From NCBI GenBank assembly GCA_028023455.1, contig JAQFVV010000182.1, positions 2,106,001 to 2,170,000 on the forward strand: 64,000 nt of DNA, given 5' to 3'. This stretch comes from Epiperipatus broadwayi (Eukaryota; Onychophora; Udeonychophora; Euonychophora; Peripatidae). A model generated the notes under the pieces. The model did not search any database. It was not told the origin of the DNA and saw nothing but the letters and a program-made list of their open reading frames with translations. Positions 25,881 to 35,939 of the stretch are shown here, in pieces. Position 1 is the first letter of the stretch. Each line of letters opens with the position of its first letter. The position numbers were made by a program, and so were the translations under genes.

Positions 25881-26980
25881 TGATGTGATGTGATGAACTG
25901 TGACCTCCTTATTTGGAATCAGGAATCTTAAGCACTATATCCAGAGAAACTTGTTAGCCACTTTATCTTCCTTTTCCATTCTCAGCCCTAAGTTCTTCCT
26001 ATATTCATCTCTATCCTGCTCCATCCCATTTTCGCAACATAATCTTTGTCAACTCCTTGGTCTTTTTATCTAAATCCCTTTTAACTTTTTCCAAAACCAG
26101 CCTAAAAACCAAGAACCCATTTTCTGTATAATCAGTTTGTTTATATTTATTTTTTCACAAGTTCATTATTTGTGTCCTTTCTGCTTGCAGGTGTTTACAT
26201 TCAATTTACAAATGCCTAATATTTTTATGTCTACCTTACACAACTTGCAGACTAAATCACCCACATTTTTCCATTTACGTGTATATTCCCTTGTTGCAAA
26301 ACATCCTGTTCAAGCCTTAAACATTAAACTACTTCTCTTGCTTATCATAAATTAACTCTTACCCAATATTGTTTACTTCTATATATATTTAAACTCTTTT
26401 TATTCTCCATACTAGTTCTACATTTCTACAACTCCTTATTCTTTATTAAGGCATCTATTTTTCTATTCTATTCCTTGCCACTATAACACTCAACAATTCT
26501 CCTAACACAATAATTTCATCTTTTGTATAAGTATTCTGATAGAAATTCTTTATTCAAATTTTCTGCACACCACACAACCTTTCTCACCCATCTTGTTGCC
26601 TGCCCTTTACTCATAACCCAATTCCAATATTATTTTTGCTATTCTCTTATTATCCATAATCTCAATCTACTGAACATTTTAATTTGGTTTTTGCATCTGT
26701 CATATAAAAATATGATCATCACCATTTTTCCTTGAATTGTCTCCTTTTCCATTCACACATCTGCATCTAATGCATGTCTTTCTATTTTTCTTTATACTTT
26801 TTCTAAGTAATCTAATACCCATTTACTAACACATAATGCATCATTACCATATATTAATTCTGCTATTGCCACTTACTTCCATACAATTCTAGTTACATCA
26901 TATTTATTATATGAAAACATTAATTTCTCTATCTTGTCCCTTTCTTTTCTTTGCTTCATTTATTAATTTTTTCTCCCATT
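25881..26980 (-). mobile_element. Older, 5'-truncated copy of the LINE at 26981-30960
   Basis: Collinear with 26990-28086 on the minus strand at clearly lower identity. It starts at its 3' tail of ATCAC repeats (plus strand TGATGTGATGTGATGA at 25881) and ends abruptly in the RT thumb at CTCCCATTCA. Many stops interrupt it. Its broken 5' end touches the 3' tail of the younger copy without any spacer. Confidence 0.9.
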
Positions 26981-27093
26981 CATGTGATGTGATGTGATGT
27001 GATGTATTTGGCTTCTCCTTAAATGAAGTCAAGAATATCTCAGCAACCATGCCCAGATAAACCTGTTAGCCACTTTATTTTCCATTCCCCACT

Positions 27094-29484
27094 CTAAGTC
27101 TTCCCATATTCTGCCCCATCCCATTTCCACAACATAATCTTTGTCAACTCTATGGCCTTTAAATCTAAATCCCCCTTATCTTTTCGCAAACCCAGCATAG
27201 AAACTACTAACTCACTTTCTGTATTGTCACTTCGTTCATACCTATTCTCCCATAACTTCATTATCTGTACCCTTTCTGGTTTCAAGCATTTACATTCAAT
27301 CAACAGATGCCTAATATTTTCTATACCTTCCTTACACAATTTGCACGCTAATTCACCCATAGTTTTCCATTTACATGTATATTCTCTTGTTGCTAAAGAT
27401 CCCGTTCGAGCCTTAAACAATAAACTACTTTCCTTACTATTATCATAAATTAACTCGCTTCCAATATTTCATTTACTTCTATATATATTTAAACTCTTCT
27501 TACCCTGCATACTATTTCTCCATCTCTCCAACTCCCTATTTTTTATCAATGCTTCTATTCTTTTATCTCATTCCTTACCACTATAACACTCAACAATCCT
27601 CCTAACACAATCATCCCACCTTTTATACAAGTATACCGATATAAATTCTTTATCCAAATCTTTTGCATATCGCATTACCTTTCTCACCCATCTTGTTACC
27701 TGCCCTTTACTCATAACCCAATTAAACACTATTTTGGCTATTCTTTTACTATCCATAAACTGCAACCTACCAAACATTTTCATTTTACTTTTTGCATCTC
27801 TCATATAGAAACTTGACCATCCCATTTCTCCTTGAATTGCTTCCTTTGCTGTCCACATCTCTGCATCTAATGCATGTCTTCCTACTTCCCTTTGTACTTT
27901 CTCTAAATAATCTAAAATCCTTTTACTAACACATAATGCATCATTACTATATGTTAACCCTACTACTGCAACTCCCTTCCATACAATTCTAGCTACATCA
28001 TATTTATTATATGAAAATACTGTTAGTTTCTTTACCAAACCTTTTCTTTTCTTTGCTTCATTTACCAATTTTTTCTCCCATTCAACCAAGCAATTTTCCT
28101 GATTACATAAGATGATTCCCAAATACCTATATCTATCCACCACACTTAACTTTATATCCCCAATAAAAAAACTACATCCTCTCTTTCCCCAGTATTAACC
28201 ATCATTATATTTGATTTTTCTTCACTAAATTTAATCCCCATCTCTTTACCCACCCTTGCACATGTCCTCAACATAATATCCATATCTTCTCTTCTTTCTG
28301 CACATAAAAAGATATCATCTGCAAAAAAAGACCTGACAAAGTATATACTCCTTTGCCACCTATTAATGGTATCTCTACCCCTCTTCCTAGTCTTTCTATT
28401 GCTTTTTCCATTTCACTCAAAAACAACAAAAACAAAATCGGTGACATAGGGCATCCTTGCCTTAATCCCACTCCATTTTTAACTTTAACTGCTTCTATAT
28501 TCCCTAATTGATAAGTATAATAATTATTTTCATATAATTTCTTAATAATATTTACTAAAGCTTCATCCATTCCCAAATTGGCTAATCTTACCCATAATCT
28601 ATTTCTATTTACTCTATCATATGCTTTCTCTATCTATAAAACTCATATATAACGATCTACCTGAATTCCTACTCATCTCCATAAGTTGTGTAACTACAAA
28701 CAAAGTATCTCCTATACACCTATCTGACCTAAAGCCTCCTTGCATTTCCCCCACTACATTATTTTCTTCCATCCATTTCAGCTACCATATATGCAAAAAC
28801 TTTATATAAAACTGATATTACCACTATCAGTCTATAATTATTTAACTTTCTATGATCCTTACCCTTTCCTTTAAATAATAATCTTATTCTTGTATTACTC
28901 CAACTACCCGGAAAAACTGTCTTCTGCACCATCTTATTAAAACATGATAATAACTTTGCTTTTTCTCTATGCCCTAAATTCATTACCATCTCTGCTGCCC
29001 ATCCATCTAAACCTCTCACCTTTCCATTTTTCAATCTCTTTCCTGCCTCATTCAATTCATTTTTTGTGAACCTAATATTCCCACTACTAACTGCTTTCAT
29101 GTTTTCTATCACTAATTCCTTCACATCTAACATCTTTTCTATATCCCTTACATATCCATTTAAGATTTTCTCTAGCTCGTCTCTAGAGCTACATTCTATT
29201 CCCTCATCATCTATTAATACTATCTTTCTTTCCCCTACATTTCTCCTTTTAATGTAATTCCAAAATTTTTTACTCCCATCTCTTCCACTTTTATTAATAT
29301 CCTCCAACAATTTATTATTTAACTTCATCCTCTCTCTATAATTACTCATTTTAGCTAGCTTCTTCTTTTCCAAGTACTTTCCCCATTTAACATTAATATC
29401 ATTTTCACTTTCTTTATTCTTAATAGCACACTTATATTCTCTGCATGCTTTTTTCCTCTCTTTTACACTTTTACTAACTCTCAT
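27094..29484 (-). pseudogene. LINE ORF2, reverse transcriptase and C-terminal zinc motif
   Basis: Continues the endonuclease protein in shifted frames. In order: KNGKVRGLDGWAAEM, LFKGKGKDHRKLNNYRLIVV (RT fingers), MQGGFRSDRC, REKAYDRVNR (family D-x-EKAFD, with Asp changed in this reading), GVGLRQGCPMSPILFLLF, GLFFADDIFLCAE (FADD intact in a neighbouring frame, about 28310), then VDRYRYLGIIL and a long thumb. After two TGA stops (about 27566 and 27470) it ends with CKLCKEGIENIRHLLIEC, a Cys-Cys-His-Cys finger. At least three frameshifts separate the blocks. Damage is light compared with other elements here, so the copy is the youngest LINE in the window. Confidence 0.9.
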
Positions 29485-30530
29485 TTTTTATTACTTTTAT
29501 TCTTCTTCATATTCTCGACTAAAACCCTATTTGCCACTTTTTCTACTTCACCACACCAGTCCTTATACTCATCCCCAACCAACTGCTCCATGGTTTCTTC
29601 AACTTTTATTTTATACTCTTCCAACTTATTCTTATCATTCACTCTCCATCCACATCTTTCACTATTATTTCTACCTTTATTTCTATTCTCCATCATATTA
29701 TTAACCATTTCTATTACAATAAAGTTATGATCATTATTACACACTCTCTCTTCACTATCAAACACCTTAATTTTTCGTATTTTATTCATTCCCTCTTTCT
29801 CTACCAATACATAATCTATTGTGTGAAATACATTATTCCTAGACCATGTGTATTGTCCATCATATACATTTGATAAATTCCCAATGCTCAAATTTACTCT
29901 TTGACAAAATTCCTTCAAAAACTGACCATTCTTATTATCTACATCATCAATTTCTTCAATATGTCCATTCATATCCCCTATAACCATTACTCTCTTCCCC
30001 TTTTCTTTAAAACTCTGTATATCCTTAACTAGGCATTCATATATACTATTGTTCCACTCCATTACAGTTTGACTATCTCCAGTGGCGATATACACTACAG
30101 CCACCATCCATTCTTGTCTACCCAACCTTATTTCAAACCACAAATGTTCTTGACATTTAACAGTATTTAAATTTTTTTTCGATATAACACCTATACCACC
30201 ACCCCTTTTTTCTTTTTCTTTTCTGTTTATACCCTGCCATACTACCTCTTCCAAAATAGGCTCTTCTTCTTCTCTTAGATGAGTTTCCACTACTGCTAAT
30301 ACCTCAAGCCCTTCATTTTCAATTGCTTTATTTAATTCCAGCCATTTTTCTGGTCTCTTACCACCTTGCATATTCAAAAACCCAATTTTAACAATTTCTT
30401 CTTTCCTAACTACTCTTTTGTAAATTCTTTTGCTTCCTTCTTCTCCATTACATTTATAACAAACTTTCTTACCACTAATCTTACAAAACCATTCCCTCTC
30501 CACATCTACACTTATATCTAAATCAACCAT
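29481..30530 (-). pseudogene. LINE ORF2, APE-type endonuclease
   Basis: A 349-codon open stretch, the longest in the window. It carries the motifs of the magnesium-dependent APE-like nuclease that nicks the target: IGFLNMQGGK (Asn), VVETHLREEEEP (catalytic Glu), KRGGGIGVISKK, VMVIGDMNGHIEE (family GDFN, catalytic Asp and Asn), YTWSRNN, TIDYVLV and CNNDHNFIVIEM (Asp-His pair). All key residues are present, so this part is intact. N-terminal CYKCNGEE looks like a small Cys motif. The frame ends in TGA overlapping the ATG of the next frame at 29484 within AAAAAATGAG; I read that as a homopolymer indel rather than programmed coupling. Confidence 0.9.
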
Positions 30531-30604
30531 CTTTTGCTTATTTCTTATATCCCCTCCATTCTTCTTCTTTTTGATAATATTACAATTTAAAAGCCCACCC
30601 CCCT

Positions 30605-30950
30605 TTAAAGGTTTCCCGAATTATATTCTTTAAATATCAGACTCCCTAAAACTTCACTTCCTTGTTTTCCTAAGTGCAAACCATCTTTACTATACAACTC
30701 CCTCTTTCCAATAAACCAATCCCATACATCCACAAACACAACATTATTTCTCTCACACAATTTTTTCACTCTCTCATTTATAGAACATGCCCTATCTAAT
30801 AAATGCCTCTTATCAAATCTTGGTAATAGTCCCACTACTCCTACTCTTCCTTTAATCTCTCTCAAATTCCTAATCAATTCTACATACTCATCCATTACTT
30901 TCTCTGATGGCTCTAACAAATCTACACAATATATATAGACTGCCCTCTCA
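30605..30950 (-). pseudogene. LINE ORF1 C-terminal end, SGNH-hydrolase-like
   Basis: A frame of about 104 residues reads LLPRFDKRHLLDRACSINER, NNVVFVDVWDWF and ELYSKDGLHLGKQGSEVLG. The DGLHL motif, with Asp and His three residues apart and followed by a G..VLG helix, is the catalytic Asp-His end of SGNH/GDSL esterases, a domain carried by ORF1 of some LINEs. The nucleophile Ser block would lie upstream and is missing because the copy is truncated. The frame continues open above the ATG at 30919 (LLEPSEK preceded by YIYCVD), so that ATG is internal. It ends about 75 bp before the endonuclease frame, as expected for two-ORF LINEs. Confidence 0.75.
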
Positions 30951-30999
30951 CAGATATTACTGGAAACGTTTTAAATATTTTAACAACATATTTTAAATT

Positions 31000-31600
31000 T
31001 GTTATAAAAGTATTTTAAATTTCATCTGCCCAATGCTTTGGATTTAAGTAATTAAGTAATCAATCTAAACTATTTTAGTGTCATATTACATGCCCAGGAA
31101 TTTATATTACCAAATTTCAAGAATTCTACTGTATATAAATATAAACTTTGATTTTAAATTTTTATTCTAACTTAAATAAAAGAATTTATAAATAAACAAA
31201 TAAACAAACAAACAGAAATAACAACTTAAATAAAAGCATTTAATAGTTATATTTATTCCAAACTTTCCCATCTAATAGAGACCATTATAAATTGTAGGTT
31301 TTATTATTTTTTCAATAATTACTGTGATTATCCATCATTTTTATTTTAAAAAAATTAATAAAGTTAACCATTTTTAATTAATCAAATATATTTGATTTAA
31401 AGTAGATCATTTTCTCCTATTTTGATTATTACATTACTTTTATTTTTTTTATTTTAAATTACACATTCACATTTATATAGTAATTCATATTAAAAATATT
31501 GTTGATGAAAGTTTTACATTTATGATTGTTTATATGATGCTGTTTTAATTGTTAGCTTTTAATACTACTGTAATAATATTACTATATATAATAAAAATAA
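31000..31600. repeat. Right partner of the diverged duplicated segment
   Basis: Blocks 31010-31180, 31330-31500 and 31540-31570 correspond to blocks left of the LINE pair (see 24885-25860). It is AT-rich and non-coding. Which repeat family it comes from is unknown. Confidence 0.45.
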
Positions 31601-31609
31601 TTATATTTA

Positions 31610-32780
31610 TGGCAAACTTCATCATTTACATTTAACCATTTTTGTTTTTTATTTAAAAAAGTATTAATGACATCAAAAAAACCTATTGCACAAATGTTCT
31701 AATATTCCATGACAGTCTTACATAAATTCAATTATCTGATTATTGTTGCACAAATTTAATGAAGATAATTACCACCAAACTTTTATTTTTAAATTCTTCT
31801 ATATGAAGTGTGAAGAACAAACAAAAATTTAGAGATTTGTAAGATATCTTGATTATTGTTAAATATGGATTACATGATATTTAGAAAAAAAATAGTGAGA
31901 TAGGATTATTTTCATGATTAAGATGATAGAAAGTGAACAATAGTTTGATAATGTTAGAAATATTTTAAGTTCTGATAAATTATTTTTTCTTATATGTGTG
32001 TATATAAACATATCCTTTAAGAATGTATGACATTTATTATTTATTTCATTTATAAGTAAAAATTAATAATCAAAACATATTTTGGATTACTTTTAAAATG
32101 GTAAATATGTATTTCAAATTTATTTATATATCAAAATATGACATGTTATTTAAACACATTATTAAGTCATGTTTGTTATATTTAAAAACAGAGCAAAATA
32201 ATTAAAACAAAATATGTTTAATCAAAAAAAAAATTGAAATAACCAGTAGATGGTGATTTTGTAAATAGCTTAAGAGTTTATAAAAGAAACAGTTCCATTT
32301 ATAGTTTTGCTTCAATCAGTGGAGAAAGGACAGTCAAACACTTAGAACAGAAGGGAACATATAACATAAAATCATAAATCAAGGTAGAAATTTCTGGAAA
32401 GAAAAAACTTCTAACAAGATGTAGTATTAATAAATCTCTAAGTTAGAACTTACCAACTCTCTTGTAAGGATCTGTGTTATTTTTCTCTAATATCTTCTGC
32501 TAAGAGAACTGCTCACTGATTAAACTCCATGACTATATTTTTTCTGAATTATCTATGTAAAATCAATTAAACATCTTTTAGATTTAATATTACTTTTAGC
32601 AGATATGAAAAAAATCTGCCAGGCATTAAGAGTCTGTGATTTATTTTACATCAAGAATTAAAAACAAATACTGCTCTTTGAAAAGTAAAGGAAAGAGAAT
32701 TAATTTTAGATTTATATTTAAAGTGTTTCATTGTGAAACTTGTCATTTAACTAATTTACTTACTTATTTATAATATATAA
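31610..32780. other. AT-rich DNA without a recognisable gene
   Basis: No domain, no inverted repeat and no long frame noticed. Confidence 0.55.
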
Positions 32781-32789
32781 AGTTAAAAG

Positions 32790-34482
32790 GGTAAATGCCT
32801 GAAATCCAGGCAAAGCCACTTGGAGCGTTGATGCTAGACAAAATCAATGAAATATAACGTTACCGGGCCGCCGCAACTTTTTCTTTTTTTATACAACAAG
32901 GTTTTTTTTTTTTTTTCTAATATTGATTAAACGAATAACTTTTATTTCATTTAGAACATGATTTCTTTATTATTAAACAAATTTTGATATTCATTTTTGT
33001 TACTTTTTGTGGGTTTTTTGGAGCCTGATATTTTTTCAACAAATTTTGTTAATTGTATTTTTTTCTTTTTATCATTTGAATACTTCGGACCGTTTCACGA
33101 CGTCAAAAAAATTTGTTTGAATCCCACCGCTGAAAAATAGAATACAATTATTTGCGACTTGTTTAGAACTTAATTCTACCTTTCTTTTATTTTATTTTTT
33201 TTGGCTTGACTAAATGGTTTTTCTTATTATTATTATTAATTTTACTTTTTTTTTTAAACACAACTTGTTTTCACTTTGATTTAGATTATGTTTGAATTAG
33301 CCTTTTTTTTTTTGGTTACTACAAGAAACAGCTTTTTGAGTGGGGGAAGGGGGGGGGGGAATTCGTACTGTTATTATTAACAAAAAGGCAACAAAAATAG
33401 TCAATTATTTTAACAGCGCTGAAAAAAGAGAATCAACTTTGGACTTGTTTCGAATTTTGATTTCTTTTTGGTTGAGGTAATTGTTTTTCTTAATATTAAA
33501 TCAAAATTTACTTTTGTGTTTTTTCCGATTAAAAAATTGTTTTCAAACACTCACCCCCACACACTCGGAAAAAGAATTGTAACCAAAAAGTCAAGAGTTT
33601 AACTTTTTTTCTTTTTTTTAAACAACCTTTTTCTCACTTTTTACTTTGATTTCTATTTTGTTCGAATTACCTTTTTTTTTTTTTAACCTTCTACAATAAA
33701 CTGCTTTTGGGGGTGGGGGAGTATTTCATAATTTGTTATCCTTAACAAAAAAGTCAACCAAAGTCGTCATTTATTTTAACCACGCTGCAAAAAATTGAAT
33801 CCAAATACTTATCAATTTCTAATGAAATAAAAAACAAAAAAAAAGGACACAAACTTTGGACTTTTTAAAATTATTTATTCGATTTTATTGCTGTAATAAA
33901 AAGTGGACATTACGTGTGCCTGACAAAAAAAAAACACACAATCTCACACACTTTCTGTACTCGACAATTTATCTGAAGAAAAGTTTCAAAATTGCATGTT
34001 CGTCTCAGAACTTTTAGTGGTCTTGAATATTTTCCCCCAAGCTGAAACGTGACTTAGCACATGAGCTTTGGCAAAGCGTGTTCGAACATACACTTTGCCA
34101 ATTTTTTACATATTAACCTTTTTTTTGGGAAGGGTGGCAACCATATGACAATTATTAATAATTAACAACATTTTTTTAATCAAAATGATATTACTCTATT
34201 ACGGAGATTTGAAAAAGTCGTACCTCCTTGAAATTTAAACACCCTCAAGTGATACGGTAATCAGCTATGAATAGAACGAATACGCGTAAATAGCTTTGAA
34301 GCACAAAACAGGTCGTAATATTTTTGTGCAATGTCATGTAAAGCAGCCTAGCTCAATGGGTTAATACAATACGTAAATGTTGTATTAGCCTGTAAGGCCG
34401 CGGCTGCTGAAACAGCATTTTTATGTGTTTTGACACGTAAACAATGCCCCAAGTGGCCGTGCCTGGATTTCAGGCTTTTACC
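32790..34482. mobile_element. Non-autonomous DNA transposon, 1693 bp, 8-bp TSD
   Basis: Exact target duplication GTTAAAAG at 32782-32789 and 34483-34490. TIRs begin GGTAAAWGCCTGAAATCCAG and stay similar for about 42 bp (on to CCACTTGGRGC); GCCTGAAATCCAGGC inside the TIR can itself form a small hairpin. There is no transposase frame. The interior has two to three imperfect tandem copies of a roughly 300-370 bp segment, marked by CGCTGAAAAA at about 33126 and 33417 and CGCTGCAAAAAATTG at about 33783, with repeated poly-T and G-run blocks (11 G at 33349-33359). An 8-bp TSD fits hAT, P, MULE, Merlin or Zisupton, but the GGTAAA ends are not the usual hAT CAG, so the superfamily is open. Confidence 0.85.
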
Positions 34483-34964
34483 GTTAAAAGTTTAATTAAT
34501 TTAATCAACATATTTTATCTTAGTTATCAATTAGTAAATGTGTTTATAATTACTATTATAGCATTAAGTAATAAACAAACAATCTCTAGTTTAAGATAAG
34601 AAGATTAAAAAGTTAAATATGATTTTTTGTGATTCTAGAACACAGCCGTATTTATAGTCATGATAACATTACCATAAGCTTTAAGTAGCGATATAATTAT
34701 ATATTTGCTTCATCATTTTAGTTAATAATCAACTTTTAAACAAGTTTTATCATTATTTTGTTATTTAATATTTTGTAAACTGAATTATTCTTCATTTCAG
34801 ACACTTACAAATAAGTATGGTTGTTCTAACTTCAATAAAAAAAAGGAAGATAGAAAGCAAAATATTACTAGACTAGAAGTTAGTTTTATGATGACTATAC
34901 AAACCAAGTTGTGAAACACAAATCCGCCTACATATTAAACATGCTGGTACAGTATTCAGTTTAT

Positions 34965-35290
34965 TAGTTATTTTGCAATGTTGTTTTTTAATTTCATTTG
35001 CAACAAATTTTCTTTCTGAAAGATAGCAATACCTTGGCTAATTGTAATTCTCAAATTCATTCTATTCTCAGACATATTTTCCCATGAAAGCAATCGAAAT
35101 TGTACTAGAATGTCTTTGAAATAATCTCCACACATATATAATAGATTCTGTCTCTACCATAAATTCCATGCTCAAGTTGACTAAAAAATATGTTTTTAGG
35201 GAGTCTATTATTATTTAATCATTTAATATGCACAATCCAAGTAAGCTGTGGTTTTATAATAGTAGACTCTATAATATTATACCTAACAAA
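34965..35290 (-). pseudogene. LINE C-terminal fossil
   Basis: Minus-strand text RLPKNIFFSQLEHGIYGRDR followed by FKDILVQFRLLSWENMSENR and LRITISQGIAIFQKENL matches the order of the C-terminal end of a widespread LINE type (RLPK, then FKD, then SWE...R, W/LR, GA). Several stops interrupt it. It is probably the 3' end of the same fossil LINE whose RT and endonuclease lie at 38940-39800 and 41250-41880. Confidence 0.6.
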
Positions 35291-35394
35291 CCAAAGAACA
35301 TATTTAGTGATAATATTACCATCATATTTTTAGAATTTTTCTTTAGATGAATTTTTAATAAAATAACAGATTTCGGCTTCAAGCATTACACAAT

Positions 35395-35924
35395 TGATAG
35401 GAAGATTAGACAATTTTACAGTAAATTAAACAGCAATGTTATTAAGCAGCAGAAAAATAGAATTTTGTTACCATATATTGCAACTACCCATCGAAAATTT
35501 TACTCAGTGTTTAATAAAGAATTTCAACTAAGCTTTTATACACCCCCTAATACAAATAGAATTATTAATAACACCAAAGACACTATAACACCCAATAACA
35601 CCTCTCAGGCCATATATAATATTTCATGTCCAGAAAATAACTGCATGTCATCATACTATGGGGAAACGAAAGCAACTCTTTCTACAAGACTATCCCAGCA
35701 TAGATATTCTTACAATAAGGCCCAACCCAAATTGCAACTCAATATTTGCTATACATCAAAAATCAGCTGGTCATGCATGTGAACCTAAAAATGCAAGAAT
35801 AGTTTGCAGGGAGAGAAATGACATTAAGAGAAAAGTTAAGGAAGCATGTTTTATTGCTATTGATGATAAGGCTATGAATAGGAAAGATGCGTGTTACAAA
35901 ATCTCTAAGAAATGGATCATTTAG
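35395..35924 (+). pseudogene. Penelope-like element, C-terminal GIY-YIG endonuclease
   Basis: Plus-strand fragment of a PLE protein. Upstream text RQFYSKLNSNV and LPYIATTHRKFYSVFNKEFQ is the linker after the reverse transcriptase. YNISCPENNCMSSYYGETKA carries the GIY-YIG counterpart, followed by LSQHRYSYNK. A frameshift at about 35718 joins to NSIFAIHQKSAGHACEPKNA, RKVKEACFIAI and KDACYKISKKWII, then a TAG stop. The reverse transcriptase is missing, so this is a 5'-truncated copy. Apart from the one shift, the domain is intact. About 180 bp after the stop, CCTGATGAAGCTCGG may be the relic of a PLE terminal hammerhead, but GAAA is absent. Confidence 0.87.
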
Positions 35925-35939
35925 AGCTGACGCATTTAT

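Larger units (their letters stand above)
26981..30960 (-). mobile_element. LINE with esterase-like ORF1, APE endonuclease and RT
   Basis: Minus-strand non-LTR retrotransposon of nearly 4 kb. From its 5' end: end of an SGNH/GDSL-like ORF1 (30950-30605), endonuclease (30530-29481), RT (29484-27568), C-terminal Cys/His motif (about 27350-27300) and a tail of CATCA-type pentamers (26981-27005). Esterase-like ORF1 together with such tails is known in the CR1/L2 group, but I cannot place it firmly. The 5' side is truncated within ORF1. It is far better preserved than the neighbouring copy at 25881-26980. Confidence 0.9.

Noticed and set aside
29478-29490. Overlapping TGA/ATG between endonuclease and RT frames as programmed reinitiation
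   Set aside because: It falls in an A-homopolymer, and the same copy has other plain frameshifts, so an indel is simpler.
34347-34400. TAGCTCAATGGGTTA as a tRNA A-box
   Set aside because: No B-box at the right distance and no cloverleaf; it belongs to the 32790-34482 transposon.
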